DNA of 64,000 bases from Prosopocoilus inquinatus (GCA_036172665.1 CM069873.1:43494001-43558000); one strand, 5' to 3'; shown: positions 11,727 to 26,950, counted from the stretch's first letter. Notes: generated by a model from the sequence alone, not told the origin. A program made the numbers and translations.

Positions 11727-14700
11727 GGAACAACGCTAATACGTGTTGTTTCGTTTAAAACTATTTCAAGCTCCTGCTGCGTCCAAAAACTTCGTATCTC
11801 ACATCAGAGTTACTAGAGTCCATCGAAACGTCAAATAACATAGTAGATAAGTAAGGATCGATTAGATACATCACAGGAACAACGCTAATACGTGTTGTTT
11901 CGTTCAAAACTATTTCCAGCTTCTGCTGCGTCCGAGAACTTTGTATCTCACATCAGAGTTACTGGAGTCCATTAAAACGTCAAATAACATGATAGATGAG
12001 TAAGGATCAATTAGATACATCACAGGAACAACGCTAATGCATGTTGTTTCGTTTAAAACTATTTCCAGCTCCTGCTGCGTCCGAAAATTTCGTATCTCAC
12101 ATTAGAGTTACTGGAGTCCATCGAAACGTCAAATAACATGATAGATGAGTAAGGATCGATTAGATACATCACAGGAACAACGCTAATGCGTGTTGTTTCG
12201 TTTAAAACTATTTCCAGCTTCTGCTGCGTCCGAAAATTTTGTATCTCACATCAGAGTTACTGGAGTCCATCCAAACGTCAGATAAAATGATAGATAAGTA
12301 AGGATCGATTAGATACATCACAGGAACAACGCTAATACGTGTTGTTTCGTTCCAAACTATTTCCAGCTTCTGCTGCGTCCGAGAACATTGTATCTCACAT
12401 CAGTTACTGGAGTCCATCCAAACGTCAAATAACATGATAGATGAGTAAGGATCGATTAGATACATCACAGGAACAACGCTAATACGTGTTGTTTCGTTTA
12501 AAACTATTTCCAGCTCCTGCTGCGTCCAAAAACTTCGTATCTCACATCAGAGTTACTAGAGTCCATCGAAACGTCAAATAACATGATAGATAAATAAGGA
12601 TCGATTAGATACATCACAGGAAAAACGCTAATGCGTGTTGTTTCGTTTAAAACTATTTCCAGCTCCTGCTGCGTCCAAAAACGTCGTATCTCACATCAGA
12701 GTTACTAGAGTCCATCCAAACGTCAAATAACATGATAGATAAATAAGGATCGATTAGATACATCACAGGAACAACGCTAATACGTGTTGTTTCGTTTAAA
12801 ACTATTTCCAGCTCTTGCTGCGTCCAAAAACTTCGTATCTCACATCATAGTTACTAGAGTCCATCCAAACGTCAAATAACATGATAGATGAGTAAGGATC
12901 GATTAGATATATCACAGGAACAACGCTAATGCGTGCTGTTTCGTTTAAAACTATTTCCAGCTCCTGCTGCGTCCAAAAACTTCGTATCTCACATCAGAGT
13001 TACTGGAGTCCATCGAAACGCCAAATAACATGATAGATGAGTAAGGATCGATTAGATACATCACAGGAACAACGCTAATGCGTGTTGTTTCGTTTAAAAC
13101 TATTTCCAGCTTCTGCTGCGTCCGAGAACTTTGTATCTCACATCAGAGGAACTGGAGTCCATCCAAACGTCAAATAACATGATAGATGAGTAAGGATCGA
13201 TTAGATACATCACAGGAACAACGCTAATACCTGTTGTTTCGTTTAAAACTATTTCCAGCTCCTGCTGCGTCCAAAAACTTCGTATCTCACATCAGAGTTA
13301 CTAGAGTTCATCGAAACGTCAAATAACATGATAGATGAGTAAGGATCGATTAGATACATCACAGGAACAACGCTAATGCGTGTTGTTTCATTTAAAACTA
13401 TTTTCAGATTCTGCTGCGTTCGAAAATTTCGTCTCTCACATCAGAGTTACTGGAGTCCATCGAAACGTCAAATAACATAGTAGATAAGTAAGGATCGATT
13501 AGATACATCACAGGAACAACGCTAATACGTGTTGTTTCGTTCAAAACTATTTCCAGCTTCTGCTGCGTCCGAGAACTTTGTATCTCACATCAGAGTTACT
13601 GGAGTCCATTAAAACGTCAAATAACATGATAGATGAGTAAGGATCGATTAGATACATCACAGGAACAACGCTAATGCGTGATGTTTCGTTTAAAACTATT
13701 TCCAGCTCCTGCTGCGTCCGAAAATTTCGTATCTCACATTAGAGTTACTGGAGTCCATCGAAACGTCAAATAACATGATAGATGAGTAAGGATCGATTAG
13801 ATACATCACAGGAACAACGCTAATACGTGTTGTTTCGTTTAAAACTATTTCCAGCTTCTGCTGCGTCCGAAAATTTCGTATCTCACATTAGAGTTACTGG
13901 AGTCCATCGAAACGTCAAATAACATAGTAGCTAAGTAAGGAGCGATTAGATACATCACAGGAACAACGCTAATACGTGTTGTTTCGTTTAAAACTATTTC
14001 CAGCTCCTGCTGCGTCCAAAAACTTCGTATCTCACATCAGAGTTACTAGAGTCCATCGAAACGTCAAATAACATGATAGATGAGTAAGGATCGATTAGAT
14101 ACATCACAGGAACAACGCTAATGCGTGTTGTTTCATTTAAAACTATTTCCAGATTCTGCTGCGTTCGAAAATTTCGTATCTCACATCAGAGTTACTGGAG
14201 TCCATCGAAACGTCAAATAACATAGTAGATAAGTAAGGATCGATTAGATACATCACAGGAACAACGCTAATACGTGTTGTTTCGTTCAAAACTATTTCCA
14301 GCTTCTGCTGCGTCCGAGAACTTTGTATCTCACATCAGAGTTACTGGAGTCCATTCAAACGTCAAATAACATGATAGATGAGTAAGGATCGACTAAATAC
14401 ATCACAGGAACAACGCTAATGCGTGTTGTTTCGTTTAAAACTATTTCTAGCTTCAGCTGCGTCCGAGAACTTTGTATCTCACATCAGAGTTACTGGAGTC
14501 CATCGAAACGCCAAATAACATGATAGATGAGTAAGGATCGATTAGATACATCACAGGAACAACGCTAATACGTGTTGTTTCGTTCAAAACTATTTCCAGC
14601 TTCTGCTGCGTCCGAGAACTTTGTATCTCACATCAGAGTTACTGGAGTCCATTCAAACGTCAAATAACATGATAGATGAGTAAGGATCGATTAGATACAT

Positions 14701-15449
14701 CACAGGAACAACGGTAATGCGTGTTGTTTCGTTTAAAACTATTTCCAGCTTCTGCTGCGTCCGTAAACTTTGTATATCACATCAGAGTTACTGGAGTCCA
14801 TCCAAACGTCAAATAAAATGATAGATGAGTAAGGATCGATTAGATACATCACAGGAACAACGCTAATGCGTGTTGTTTCGTTTAAAACTATTTCCAGCTC
14901 CTGCTGCGTCCAAAAACTTCGTATCTCACATCAGAGTTACTAGAGTCCATCGAAACGTCAAATAACATGATAGATGAGTAAGGATCGATTAGATACATCA
15001 CAGGAACAACGCTAATGCGTGTTGTTTCATTTAAAACTATTTCCAGATTCTGCTGCGTTCGAAAATTTCGTCTCTCACATCAGAGTTACTGGAGTCCATC
15101 GAAACGTCAAATAACATAGTAGATAAGTAAGGATCGATTAGATACATCACAGGAACAACGCTAATACGTGTTGTTTCGTTTAAAACTATTTCCAGCTCCT
15201 GCTGCGTCCAAAAACTTCGTATCTCACATCAGAGTTACTAGAGTCCATCGAAACGTCAAATAACATGATAGATGAGTAAGGATCGATTAGATACATCACA
15301 GGAACAACGCTAATGCGTGTTGTTTCGTTTAAAACTATTTCCAGCTTCTGCTGCGTCCGAAAATATCGTATCTCACATTAGAGTTACTGGAGTCCACCGA
15401 AACGTCAAATAACATGATAGATAAGTAAGGATCGATTAGATACATCACA
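11727..15449. repeat. Higher-order unit B1 (25 monomers, 3723 bp)
   Basis: Landmarks recur 3723 bases later: GATAAAATG 12281 and 16004, the two-base deletion at 12401 and 16124, the rare ACCTGTTG at 13231 and 16954 (CTGTTG start), and TCTAGCTTCAG at 14446 and 18169. The period is 25 x 149 minus 2, because one 147-bp monomer (12362-12508) lies in each unit. The end is set by AGTCCACCG at 15391, which recurs at 19114; after this point the two copies enter different sequence. Confidence 0.92.
12362..12508. repeat. 147-bp monomer, CAGAGTT to CAGTT deletion type (15 copies)
   Basis: One AG of CATCAGAGTTAC is lost. The other monomers of this type start at 8643, 16085, 19510, 22338, 25912, 33656, 38869, 40953, 42292, 42588, 43033, 55543, 60009 and 63434, each 147 bp long. 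Twelve of the fifteen follow a monomer containing CGTCAGATAAAATG or CGTCAGATAACATG, and nearly all carry TCCGAGAAC, so most descend from one event spread by block duplication. Confidence 0.93.
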
Positions 15450-18400
15450 GGAACAACGCTAATACGTGTTGTTTCGTTTAAAACTATTTCAAGCTCCTGC
15501 TGCGTCCAAAAACTTCGTATCTCACATCAGAGTTACTAGAGTCCATCGAAACGTCAAATAACATAGTAGATAAGTAAGGATCGATTAGATACATCACAGG
15601 AACAACGCTAATACGTGTTGTTTCGTTCAAAACTATTTCCAGCTTCTGCTGCGTCCGAGAACTTTGTATCTCACATCAGAGTTACTGGAGTCCATTAAAA
15701 CGTCAAATAACATGATAGATGAGTAAGGATCAATTAGATACATCACAGGAACAACGCTAATGCATGTTGTTTCGTTTAAAACTATTTCCAGCTCCTGCTG
15801 CGTCCGAAAATTTCGTATCTCACATTAGAGTTACTGGAGTCCATCGAAACGTCAAATAACATGATAGATGAGTAAGGATCGATTAGATACATCACAGGAA
15901 CAACGCTAATGCGTGTTGTTTCGTTTAAAACTATTTCCAGCTTCTGCTGCGTCCGAAAATTTTGTATCTCACATCAGAGTTACTGGAGTCCATCCAAACG
16001 TCAGATAAAATGATAGATAAGTAAGGATCGATTAGATACATCACAGGAACAACGCTAATACGTGTTGTTTCGTTCCAAACTATTTCCAGCTTCTGCTGCG
16101 TCCGAGAACATTGTATCTCACATCAGTTACTGGAGTCCATCCAAACGTCAAATAACATGATAGATGAGTAAGGATCGATTAGATACATCACAGGAACAAC
16201 GCTAATACGTGTTGTTTCGTTTAAAACTATTTCCAGCTCCTGCTGCGTCCAAAAACTTCGTATCTCACATCAGAGTTACTAGAGTCCATCGAAACGTCAA
16301 ATAACATGATAGATAAATAAGGATCGATTAGATACATCACAGGAAAAACGCTAATGCGTGTTGTTTCGTTTAAAACTATTTCCAGCTCCTGCTGCGTCCA
16401 AAAACTTCGTATCTCACATCAGAGTTACTAGAGTCCATCCAAACGTCAAATAACATGATAGATAAATAAGGATCGATTAGATACATCACAGGAACAACGC
16501 TAATACGTGTTGTTTCGTTTAAAACTATTTCCAGCTCTTGCTGCGTCCAAAAACTTCGTATCTCACATCAGAGTTACTAGAGTCCATCCAAACGTCAAAT
16601 AACATGATAGATGAGTAAGGATCGATTAGATATATCACAGGAACAACGCTAATGCGTGCTGTTTCGTTTAAAACTATTTCCAGCTCCTGCTGCGTCCAAA
16701 AACTTCGTATCTCACATCAGAGTTACTGGAGTCCATCGAAACGCCAAATAACATGATAGATGAGTAAGGATCGATTAGATACATCACAGGAACAACGCTA
16801 ATGCGTGTTGTTTCGTTTAAAACTATTTCCAGCTTCTGCTGCGTCCGAGAACTTTGTATCTCACATCAGAGGAACTGGAGTCCATCCAAACGTCAAATAA
16901 CATGATAGATGAGTAAGGATCGATTAGATACATCACAGGAACAACGCTAATACCTGTTGTTTCGTTTAAAACTATTTCCAGCTCCTGCTGCGTCCAAAAA
17001 CTTCGTATCTCACATCAGAGTTACTAGAGTTCATCGAAACGTCAAATAACATGATAGATGAGTAAGGATCGATTAGATACATCACAGGAACAACGCTAAT
17101 GCGTGTTGTTTCATTTAAAACTATTTTCAGATTCTGCTGCGTTCGAAAATTTCGTCTCTCACATCAGAGTTACTGGAGTCCATCGAAACGTCAAATAACA
17201 TAGTAGATAAGTAAGGATCGATTAGATACATCACAGGAACAACGCTAATACGTGTTGTTTCGTTCAAAACTATTTCCAGCTTCTGCTGCGTCCGAGAACT
17301 TTGTATCTCACATCAGAGTTACTGGAGTCCATTAAAACGTCAAATAACATGATAGATGAGTAAGGATCGATTAGATACATCACAGGAACAACGCTAATGC
17401 GTGATGTTTCGTTTAAAACTATTTCCAGCTCCTGCTGCGTCCGAAAATTTCGTATCTCACATTAGAGTTACTGGAGTCCATCGAAACGTCAAATAACATG
17501 ATAGATGAGTAAGGATCGATTAGATACATCACAGGAACAACGCTAATACGTGTTGTTTCGTTTAAAACTATTTCCAGCTTCTGCTGCGTCCGAAAATTTC
17601 GTATCTCACATTAGAGTTACTGGAGTCCATCGAAACGTCAAATAACATAGTAGCTAAGTAAGGAACGATTAGATACATCACAGGAACAACGCTAATACGT
17701 GTTGTTTCGTTTAAAACTATTTCCAGCTCCTGCTGCGTCCAAAAACTTCGTATCTCACATCAGAGTTACTAGAGTCCATCGAAACGTCAAATAACATGAT
17801 AGATGAGTAAGGATCGATTAGATACATCACAGGAACAACGCTAATGCGTGTTGTTTCATTTAAAACTATTTCCAGATTCTGCTGCGTTCGAAAATTTCGT
17901 ATCTCACATCAGAGTTACTGGAGTCCATCGAAACGTCAAATAACTTAGTAGATAAGTAAGGATCGATTAGATACATCACAGGAACAACGCTAATACGTGT
18001 TGTTTCGTTCAAAACTATTTCCAGCTTCTGCTGCGTCCGAGAACTTTGTATCTCACATCAGAGTTACTGGAGTCCATTCAAACGTCAAATAACATGATAG
18101 ATGAGTAAGGATCGACTAAATACATCACAGGAACAACGCTAATGCGTGTTGTTTCGTTTAAAACTATTTCTAGCTTCAGCTGCGTCCGAGAACTTTGTAT
18201 CTCACATCAGAGTTACTGGAGTCCATCGAAACGCCAAATAACATGATAGATGAGTAAGGATCGATTAGATACATCACAGGAACAACGCTAATACGTGTTG
18301 TTTCGTTCAAAACTATTTCCAGCTTCTGCTGCGTCCGAGAACTTTGTATCTCACATCAGAGTTACTGGAGTCCATTCAAACGTCAAATAACATGATAGAT

Positions 18401-19172
18401 GAGTAAGGATCGATTAGATACATCACAGGAACAACGGTAATGCGTGTTGTTTCGTTTAAAACTATTTCCAGCTTCTGCTGCGTCCGTAAACTTTGTATAT
18501 CACATCAGAGTTACTGGAGTCCATCCAAACGTCAAATAAAATGATAGATGAGTAAGGATCGATTAGATACATCACAGGAACAACGCTAATGCGTGTTGTT
18601 TCGTTTAAAACTATTTCCAGCTCCTGCTGCGTCCAAAAACTTCGTATCTCACATCAGAGTTACTAGAGTCCATCGAAACGTCAAATAACATGATAGATGA
18701 GTAAGGATCGATTAGATACATCACAGGAACAACGCTAATGCGTGTTGTTTCATTTAAAACTATTTCCAGATTCTGCTGCGTTCGAAAATTTCGTCTCTCA
18801 CATCAGAGTTACTGGAGTCCATCGAAACGTCAAATAACATAGTAGATAAGTAAGGATCGATTAGATACATCACAGGAACAACGCTAATACGTGTTGTTTC
18901 GTTTAAAACTATTTCCAGCTCCTGCTGCGTCCAAAAACTTCGTATCTCACATCAGAGTTACTAGAGTCCATCGAAACGTCAAATAACATGATAGATGAGT
19001 AAGGATCGATTAGATACATCACAGGAACAACGCTAATGCGTGTTGTTTCGTTTAAAACTATTTCCAGCTTCTGCTGCGTCCGAAAATATCGTATCTCACA
19101 TTAGAGTTACTGGAGTCCACCGAAACGTCAAATAACATGATAGATAAGTAAGGATCGATTAGATACATCACA
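15450..19172. repeat. Higher-order unit B2 (25 monomers, 3723 bp)
   Basis: This is a tandem copy of B1. I noticed only a handful of differences by eye: ACTTCG here against ACGTCG near 12681, CATCAGAG against CATCATAG near 12847, GGAACG (17663) against GGAGCG (13940), and AACTTAG (17944) against AACATAG. The pair is therefore probably more than 99.5% identical, although I did not align every base. Confidence 0.92.
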
Positions 19173-22100
19173 GGAACAACGCTAATACGTGTTGTTTCGT
19201 TCAAAACTATTTCCAGCTTCTGCTGCGTCCGAAAACATTGTATCTCACATCAGAGTTACTGGAGTCCATCGAAACGCCAAATAACATGATAGATGAGTAA
19301 GGATCGATTAGATACATCACAGGAACAACGCTAATGCGTGTTGTTTCGTTTAAAACTATCTCCAGCTTCTGCTGCGTCCGAAAACATTTTATCTCACATC
19401 AGAGTTACTGGAGTCCATCCAAACGTCAGATAACATGATAGATAAGTAAGGATCGATTAGATACATCACAGGAACAACGCTAATACGTGTTGTTTCGTTC
19501 AAAACTATTTCCAGCTTCTGCTGCGTCCGAGAACTTTGTATCTCACATCAGTTACTGGAGTCCATCCAAACGTCAAATAACATGATAGATGAGTAAGGAT
19601 CGATTAGATACATCACAGGAACAACGCTAATACGTGTTGTTTCGTTTAAAACTATTTCCATCTTCTGCTGCGTCCGAAAATTTCGTATCTCACATTAGAG
19701 TTACTGGAGTCCATCGAAACGTCAAATAACATAGTAGCTAAGTAAGGAGCGATTAGATACATCACAGGAACAACGCTAATACGTGTTGTTTCGTTTAAAA
19801 CTATTTCCAGCTCCTGCTGCGTCCAAAAACTTCGTATCTCACATCAGAGTTACTAGAGTCCATCGAAACGTCAAATAACATGATAGATGAGTAAGGATCG
19901 ATTAGATACATCACAGGAACAACGCTAATGCGTGTTGTTTCATTTAAAACTATTTCCAGATTCTGCTGCTTTCGAAAATTTCGTATCTCACATCAGAGTT
20001 ACTGGAGTCTATCGAAACGCCAAATAACATGATAGATGAGTAAGGATCGATTAGATACATCACAGGAACAACGCTAATACGTGTTGTTTCGTTCAAAACT
20101 ATTTCCAGCTTCTGCTGCGTCCGAGAACTTTGTATCTCACATCAGAGTTACTGGAGTCCATTAAAACGTCAAATAACATGATAGATGAGTAAGGATCGAT
20201 TAGATACATCACAGGAGCAACGCTAATGCGTGTTGTTTCGTTTAAAACTATTTCCAGCTCCTGCTGCGTCCGAAAATTTCGTATCTCACATTAGAGTTAC
20301 TGGAGTCCATCGAAACGTCAAATAACATGATAGATGAGTAAGGATCGATTAGATACATCACAGGAACAACGCTAATGCGTGTTGTTTCGTTTAAAACTAT
20401 TTCCAGCTTCTGCTGCGTCCGAAAATTTTGTATCTCACATCAGAGTTACTGGAGTCCATCCAAACGTCAAATAACATGATAGATGAGTAAGGATCGATTA
20501 GATACATCACAGGAACAACGCTAATACGTGTTGTTTCGTTTAAAACTATTTCAAGCTCCTGCTGCGTCCAAAAACTTCGTATCTCACATCAGAGTTACTA
20601 GAGTCCATCGAAACGTCAAATAACATGATAGATGAGTAAGGATCGATTAGATACATCACAGGAACAACGCTAATGCGTGTTGTTTCGTTTAAAACTATTT
20701 CCAGCTTCTGCTGCGTCCGAGAATATCGTATCTCACATTAGAGTTACTGGAGTCCATCGAAACGTCAAATAACATGATAGATAAGTAAGGATCGATTAGA
20801 TACATCACAGGAACAACGCTAATACGTGTTGTTTCGTTCAAAACTATTTCCAGCTTCTGCTGCGTCCGAAAACTTTGTATTTCACATCAGAGTTACTGGA
20901 GTCCATCGAAACGCCAAATAACATGATAGATGAGTAAGGATCGATTAGATACATCACAGGAAAAACGCTAATGCGTGTTGTTTCGTTTAAAACTATTTCC
21001 AGTTTCTGCTGCGTCCGAAAATTTTGTATCTCACATCAGAGTTACTGGAGTCCATCCAAACGTCAAATAACATGATAGATGAGTAAGGATCGATTAGATA
21101 CATCACAGGAACAACGCTAATACGTGTTGTTTCGTTTAAAACTATTTCAAGCTCCTGCTGCGTCCAAAAATTTCTTATCTCACATTAGAGTTACTGGAGT
21201 CCATCGAAACGTCAAATAACATGATAGATGAGCAAGGATCGATTAGATACATCACAGGAACAACGCTAATGCGTGTTGTTTCGTTTAAAACTATTTCCAG
21301 CTTCTGCTGCGTCCGAAAATTTGGTATCTCACATCAGAGTTACTGGAGTCCATCCAAACGTCAAATAACATGATAGATGAGTAAGGATCGATTAGATACA
21401 TCACAGGAACAACGCTAATACGTGTTGTTTCGTTTAAAACTATTTCAAGCTCCTGCTGCGTCCAAAAACTTCGTATCTCACATCAGAGTTACTAGAGTCC
21501 ATCGAAACGTCAAATAACATGATAGATGAGTAAGGATCGATTAGATACATCACAGGAACAACGCTAATGCGTGTTGTTTCGTTTAAAACTATTTCCAGCT
21601 TCTGCTGCGTCCGAAAATATCGTATCTCACATTAGAGTTACTGGAGTCCATCGAAACGCCAAATAACATGATAGATGAGTAAGGATCGATTAGATACATC
21701 ACAGGAACAACGCTAATGCGTGTTGTTTCGTTTAAAACTATCTCCAGTTTCTGCTGCGTCCGAAAACATTGTATCTCACATCAGAGTTACTGGAGTCCAT
21801 CCAAACGTCAGATAAAATGATAGATAAGTAAGGTCGATTAGATACATCACAGGAACAACGCTAATACGTGTTGTTTCGTTCAAAACTATTTCCAGCTTCT
21901 GCTGCGTCCGAAAATATCGTATCTCACATTAGAGTTACTGGAGTCCATCGAAACGTCAAATAACATGATAGATAAGTAAGGATCGATTAGATACATCACA
22001 GGAACAACGCTAATACGTGTTGTTTCGTTCAAAACTATTTCCAGCTTCTGCTGCGACCGAAAACTTTGTATCTCACATCAGAGTTACTGGAGTCCATCGA

Positions 22101-25100
22101 AACGCCAAATAACATGATAGATGAGTAAGGATCGATTAGATACATCACAGGAACAACGCTAATGCGTGTTGTTTCGTTTAAAACTATCTCCAGTTTCTGC
22201 TGCGTCCGAAAACATTGTATCTCACATCAGAGTTACTGGAGTCCATCCAAACGTCAGATAAAATGATAGATAAGTAAGGATCGATTAGATACATCACAGG
22301 AACAACGCTAATACGTGTTGTTTCGTTCCAAACTATTTCCAGCTTCTGCTGCGTCCGAGAACTTTGTATCTCACATCAGTTACTGGAGTCCATCCAAACG
22401 TCAAATAACATGATAGATGAGTAAGGATCGATTAGATACATCACAGGAACAACGCTAATACGTGTTGTTTCGTTTAAAACTATTTCCAGCTCCTGCTGCG
22501 TCCAAAAACTTCGTATCTCACATCAGAGTTACTAGAGTCCATCGAAACGTCAAATAACATGATAGATAAATAAGGATCGATTAGATACATCACAGGAAAA
22601 ACGCTAATGCGTGTTGTTTCGTTTAAAACTATTTCCAGCTCCTGCTGCGTCCAAAAACTTCGTATCTCACATCAGAGTTACTAGAGTCCATCCAAACGTC
22701 AAATAACATGATAGATAAATAAGGATCGATTAGATACATCACAGGAACAACGCTAATACGTGTTGTTTCGCTTAAAACTATTTCCAGCTCTTGCTGCGTC
22801 CAAAAACTTCGTATCTCACATCAAAGTTACTAGAGTCCATCGAAACGTCAAATAACATGATAGATAAATAAGGATCGATTAGATACATCACAGGAACAAC
22901 GCTAATACGTGTTGTTTCGTTTAAAACTATTTCCAGCTCCTGCTGCGTCCAAAAACTTCGTATCTCACATCAGAGTTACTAGAGTCCATCGAAACGTCAA
23001 ATAACATGATAGATGAGTAAGGATCGATTAGATATATCACAGGAACAACGCTAATGCGTGTTGTTTCGTTTAAAACTATTTCCAGCTCCTGCTGCGTCCA
23101 AAAACTTCGTATCTCACATCAGAGTTACTAGAGTCCATCCAAACGTCAAATAACATGATAGATGAGTAAGGATCGATTAGATATATCACAGGAACAACGC
23201 TAATGCGTGTTGTTTCGTTTAAAACTATTTCCAGCTCCTGCTGCGTCCAAAAACTTCGTATCTCACCTCAGAGTTACTGGAGTCCATCGAAACGCCAAAT
23301 AACATGATAGATGAGTAAGGATCGATTAGATACATCACAGGAACAACGCTAATGCGTGTTGTTTCGTTTAAAACTATTTCCAGCTTCTGCTGCGTCCGAG
23401 AACTTTGTATCTCACATCAGAGGAACTGGAGTCCATCCAAACGTCAAATAACATGATAGATGAGTAAGGATCGATTAGATACATCACAGGAACAACGCTA
23501 ATACGTGTTGTTTCGTTTAAAACTATTTCCAGCTCCTGCTGCGTCCAAAAACTTCGTATCTCACATCAGAGTTACTAGAGTTCATCGAAACGTCAAATAA
23601 CATGATAGATGAGTAAGGATCGATTAGATACATCACAGGAACAACGCTAATGCGTGTTGTTTCATTTAAAACTATTTCCAGATTCTGCTGCGTTCGAAAA
23701 TTTCGTCTCTCACATCAGAGTTACTGGAGTCCATCGAAACGTCAAATAACATAGTAGATAAGTAAGGATCGATTAGATACATCACAGGAACAACGCTAAT
23801 ACGTGTTGTTTCGTTCAAAACTATTTCCAGCTTCTGCTGCGTCCGAGAACTTTGTATCTCACATCAGAGTTACTGGAGTCCATTAAAACGTCAAATAACA
23901 TGATAGATGAGTAAGGATCGATTAGATACATCACAGGAACAACGCTAATGCGTGTTGTTTCGTTTAAAACTATTTCCAGCTCCTGCTGCGTCCGAAAATT
24001 TCGTATCTCACATTAGAGTTACTGGAGTCCATCGAAACGTCAAATAACATGATAGATGAGTAAGGATCGATTAGATACATCACAGGAACAACGCTAATGC
24101 GTGTTGTTTCGTTTAAAACTATTTCCAGCTTCTGCTGCGTCCGAAAATTTTGTATCTCACATCAGAGTTACTGGAGTCCATCCAAACGTCAAATAACATG
24201 ATAGATGAGTAAGGATCGATTAGATACATCACAGGAACAACGCTAATACGTGTTGTTTCGTTTAAAACTATTTCAAGCTCCTGCTGCGTCCAAAAACTTC
24301 GTATATCACATCAGAGTTACTAGAGTCCATCGAAACGTCAAATAACATGATAGATGAGTAAGGATCGATTAGATACATCACAGGAACAACGCTAATGCGT
24401 GTTGTTTCGTTTAAAACTATTTCCAGCTTCTGCTGCGTCCGAAAATATCTTATCTCACATTAGAGTTACTGGAGTCCATCGAAACGTCAAATAACATGAT
24501 AGATAAGTAAGGATCGATTAGATACATCACAGGAACAACGCTAATACGTGTTGTTTCGTTCAAAACTATTTCCAGCTTCTGCTGCGTCCGAAAACTTTGT
24601 ATTTCACATCAGAGTTACTGGAGTCCATCGAAAAGCCAAATAACATGATAGATGAGTAAGGATCGATTAGATACATCACAGGAACAACGCTAATGCGTGT
24701 TGTTTCGTTTAAAACTATTTCCAGCTTCTGCTGCGTCCGAAAATCTTGTATCTCACATCAGAGTTACTGGAGTCCATCCAAACGTCAAATAACATGATAG
24801 ATGAGTAAGGATCGATTAGATACATCACAGGAACAACGCTAATGCGTGTTGTTTCGTTTAAAACTATTTCCAGCTCCTGCTGCGTCCGAAAATTTCGTAT
24901 CTCACATTAGAGTTACTGGAGTCCATCGAAACGTCAAATAACATAGTAGATAAGTAAGGATCGATTAGATACATCACAGGAACAACGCTAATACGTGTTG
25001 TTTCGTTCAAAACTATTTCCAGCTTCTGCTGCGTCCGAGAACTTTGTATCTCACATTAGAGTTACTGGAGTCCATCCAAACGTCAAATAACATGATAGAT

Positions 25101-26240
25101 AAGTAAGGATCGATTAGATACATCACAGGAACAACGCTAATACGTGTTGTTTCGTTCAAAACTATTTCCAGCTTCTGCTGCGTCCGAGAACTTTGTATCT
25201 CACATCAGGGTTACTGGAGTCCATCCAAACGTCAAATAACATGATAGATGAGTAAGGATCGATTAGATACATCACAGGAACAACGCTAATACGTGTTGTT
25301 TCGTTTAAAACTATTTCAAGCTCCTGCTGCGTCCAAAAACTTCGTATCTCACATCAGAGTTACTAGAGTCCATCGAAACGTCAAATAACATGATAGATGA
25401 GTAAGGATCGATTAGATACATCACAGGAACAACGCTAATGCGTGTTGTTTCGTTTAAAACTATTTCCAGCTTCTGCTGCGTCCGAAAATATCGTATCTCA
25501 CATTAGAGTTACTGGAGTCCATCGAAACGTCAAATAACATGATAGATAAGTAAGGATCGATTAGATACATCACAGGAACAACGCTAATACGTGTTGTTTC
25601 GTTCAAAACTATTTCCAGCTTCTGCTGCGTCCGAAAACTTTGTATCTCACATCAGAGTTACTGGAGTCCATCGAAACGCCAAATAACATGATAGATGAGT
25701 AAGGATCGATTAGATACATCACAGGAACAACGCTAATGCGTGTTGTTTCGTTTAAAACTATCTCCAGCTTCTGCTGCGTCCGAAAACATTGTATCTCACA
25801 TCAGAGTTACTGGAGTCCATCCAAACGTCAGATAAAATGATAGATAAGTAGGGATCGATTAGATACATCACAGGAACAACGCTAATACGTGTTGTTTCGT
25901 TCCAAACTATTTCCAGCTTCTGCTGCGTCCGAGAACTTTGTATCTCACATCAGTTACTGGAGTCCATCCAAACGTCAAATAACATGATAGATGAGTAAGG
26001 ATCGATTAGATACATCACAGGAACAACGCTAATGCGTGTTGTTTCGTTTAAAACTATCTCCAGCTTCTGCTGCGTCCGAAAACATTGTATCTCACATCAG
26101 AGTTACTGGAGCCCATCCAAACGTCAGATAACATGATAGATAAGTAAGGATCGATTAGATACATCACAGGAACAACGCTAATACGTGTTGTTTCGTTCAA
26201 AACTATTTCCAGCTTCTGCTGCGTCCGAGAACTTTGTATC
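19173..26240. repeat. Mixed, partly tetrameric monomer block
   Basis: No gene is seen. The first 0.9 kb (to about 20076) matches the end of the window at offset 43924; for example the two-base deletion at 19549 recurs at 63473. Tetramer markers lie at 20551, 21147, 21445, 24273 and 25316. GAAAAGCC and AAATCTTG at about 24630 and 24753 repeat the A1 combination at 1997 and 2110. The segment 25740-26240 matches 42120-42620 at offset 16380, including the shared rare AGGGATCG after GATAAG. One 148-bp monomer (21743-21890) and two 147-bp monomers (22338-22484 and 25912-26058) occur here, as well as one at 19510-19656. Confidence 0.85.
21743..21890. repeat. 148-bp monomer, the only single-base deletion
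   Basis: The unit reads TAAGGTCGATTAG where its neighbours read TAAGGATCGATTAG. This is the only odd-length monomer needed to balance the total length of the array. Confidence 0.9.
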
Positions 26241-26803
26241 TCACATCAGAGTTACTGGAGTCCATCGAAACGCCAAATAACATGATAGATGAGTAAGGAT
26301 CGATTAGATACATCACAGGAACAACGCTAATACGTGTTGTTTCTTTCAAAACTATTTCCAGCTTCTGCTGCGTCCGAGAACTTTGTATCTCACATCAGAT
26401 TTACTGGAGTCCATTCAAAGGTCAAATAACATGATAGATGAGTAAGGATCGATTAGATACATTACAGGAACAACGCTAATACGTGTTGTTTCGTTCCAAA
26501 CTATTTCCAGCTTCTGCTGCGTCCAAAAACTTCGTATCTCACATCAGAGTTACTAGAGTCCATCCAAACGTCAAATAACATGATAGATGAGTAAGGATCG
26601 ATTAGATATACCACAGGAACAACGCTAATACGTGTTGTTTCGTTCAAAACTATTTCCAGCTTCTGCTGCGTCCGAAAACTTTGTATCTCACATCAGAGTT
26701 ACTGGAGTCCATCGAAACGCCAAATAACATGATAGATGAATAAGGATCGATTAGATACATCACAGGAACAACGCTAAGGCGTGTTGTTTCGTTTAGAACT
26801 ATC

Positions 26804-26950
26804 TCCAGCTTCTGCTGCGTCCGAAAACTTTGTATCTCACATCAGAGTTACTGGAGTCCATCCAAACGCCAAATAACATGATAGATAAGTAAGGATCGAT
26901 TAGATACATCACAGGAACAACGTTAACGCGTTGTTTCCTTCAAAACTATT
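26804..26950. repeat. 147-bp monomer with a unique deletion in the dyad
   Basis: CGTTAACGCGTTG replaces CGTTAATACGTGTTG, removing two bases inside the inverted-repeat region. Adjacent private changes are GTTTAGAAC just upstream and TTTCCTTC just downstream, the latter shared with copies near 27680 and 30360. No other monomer has this deletion. Confidence 0.85.
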
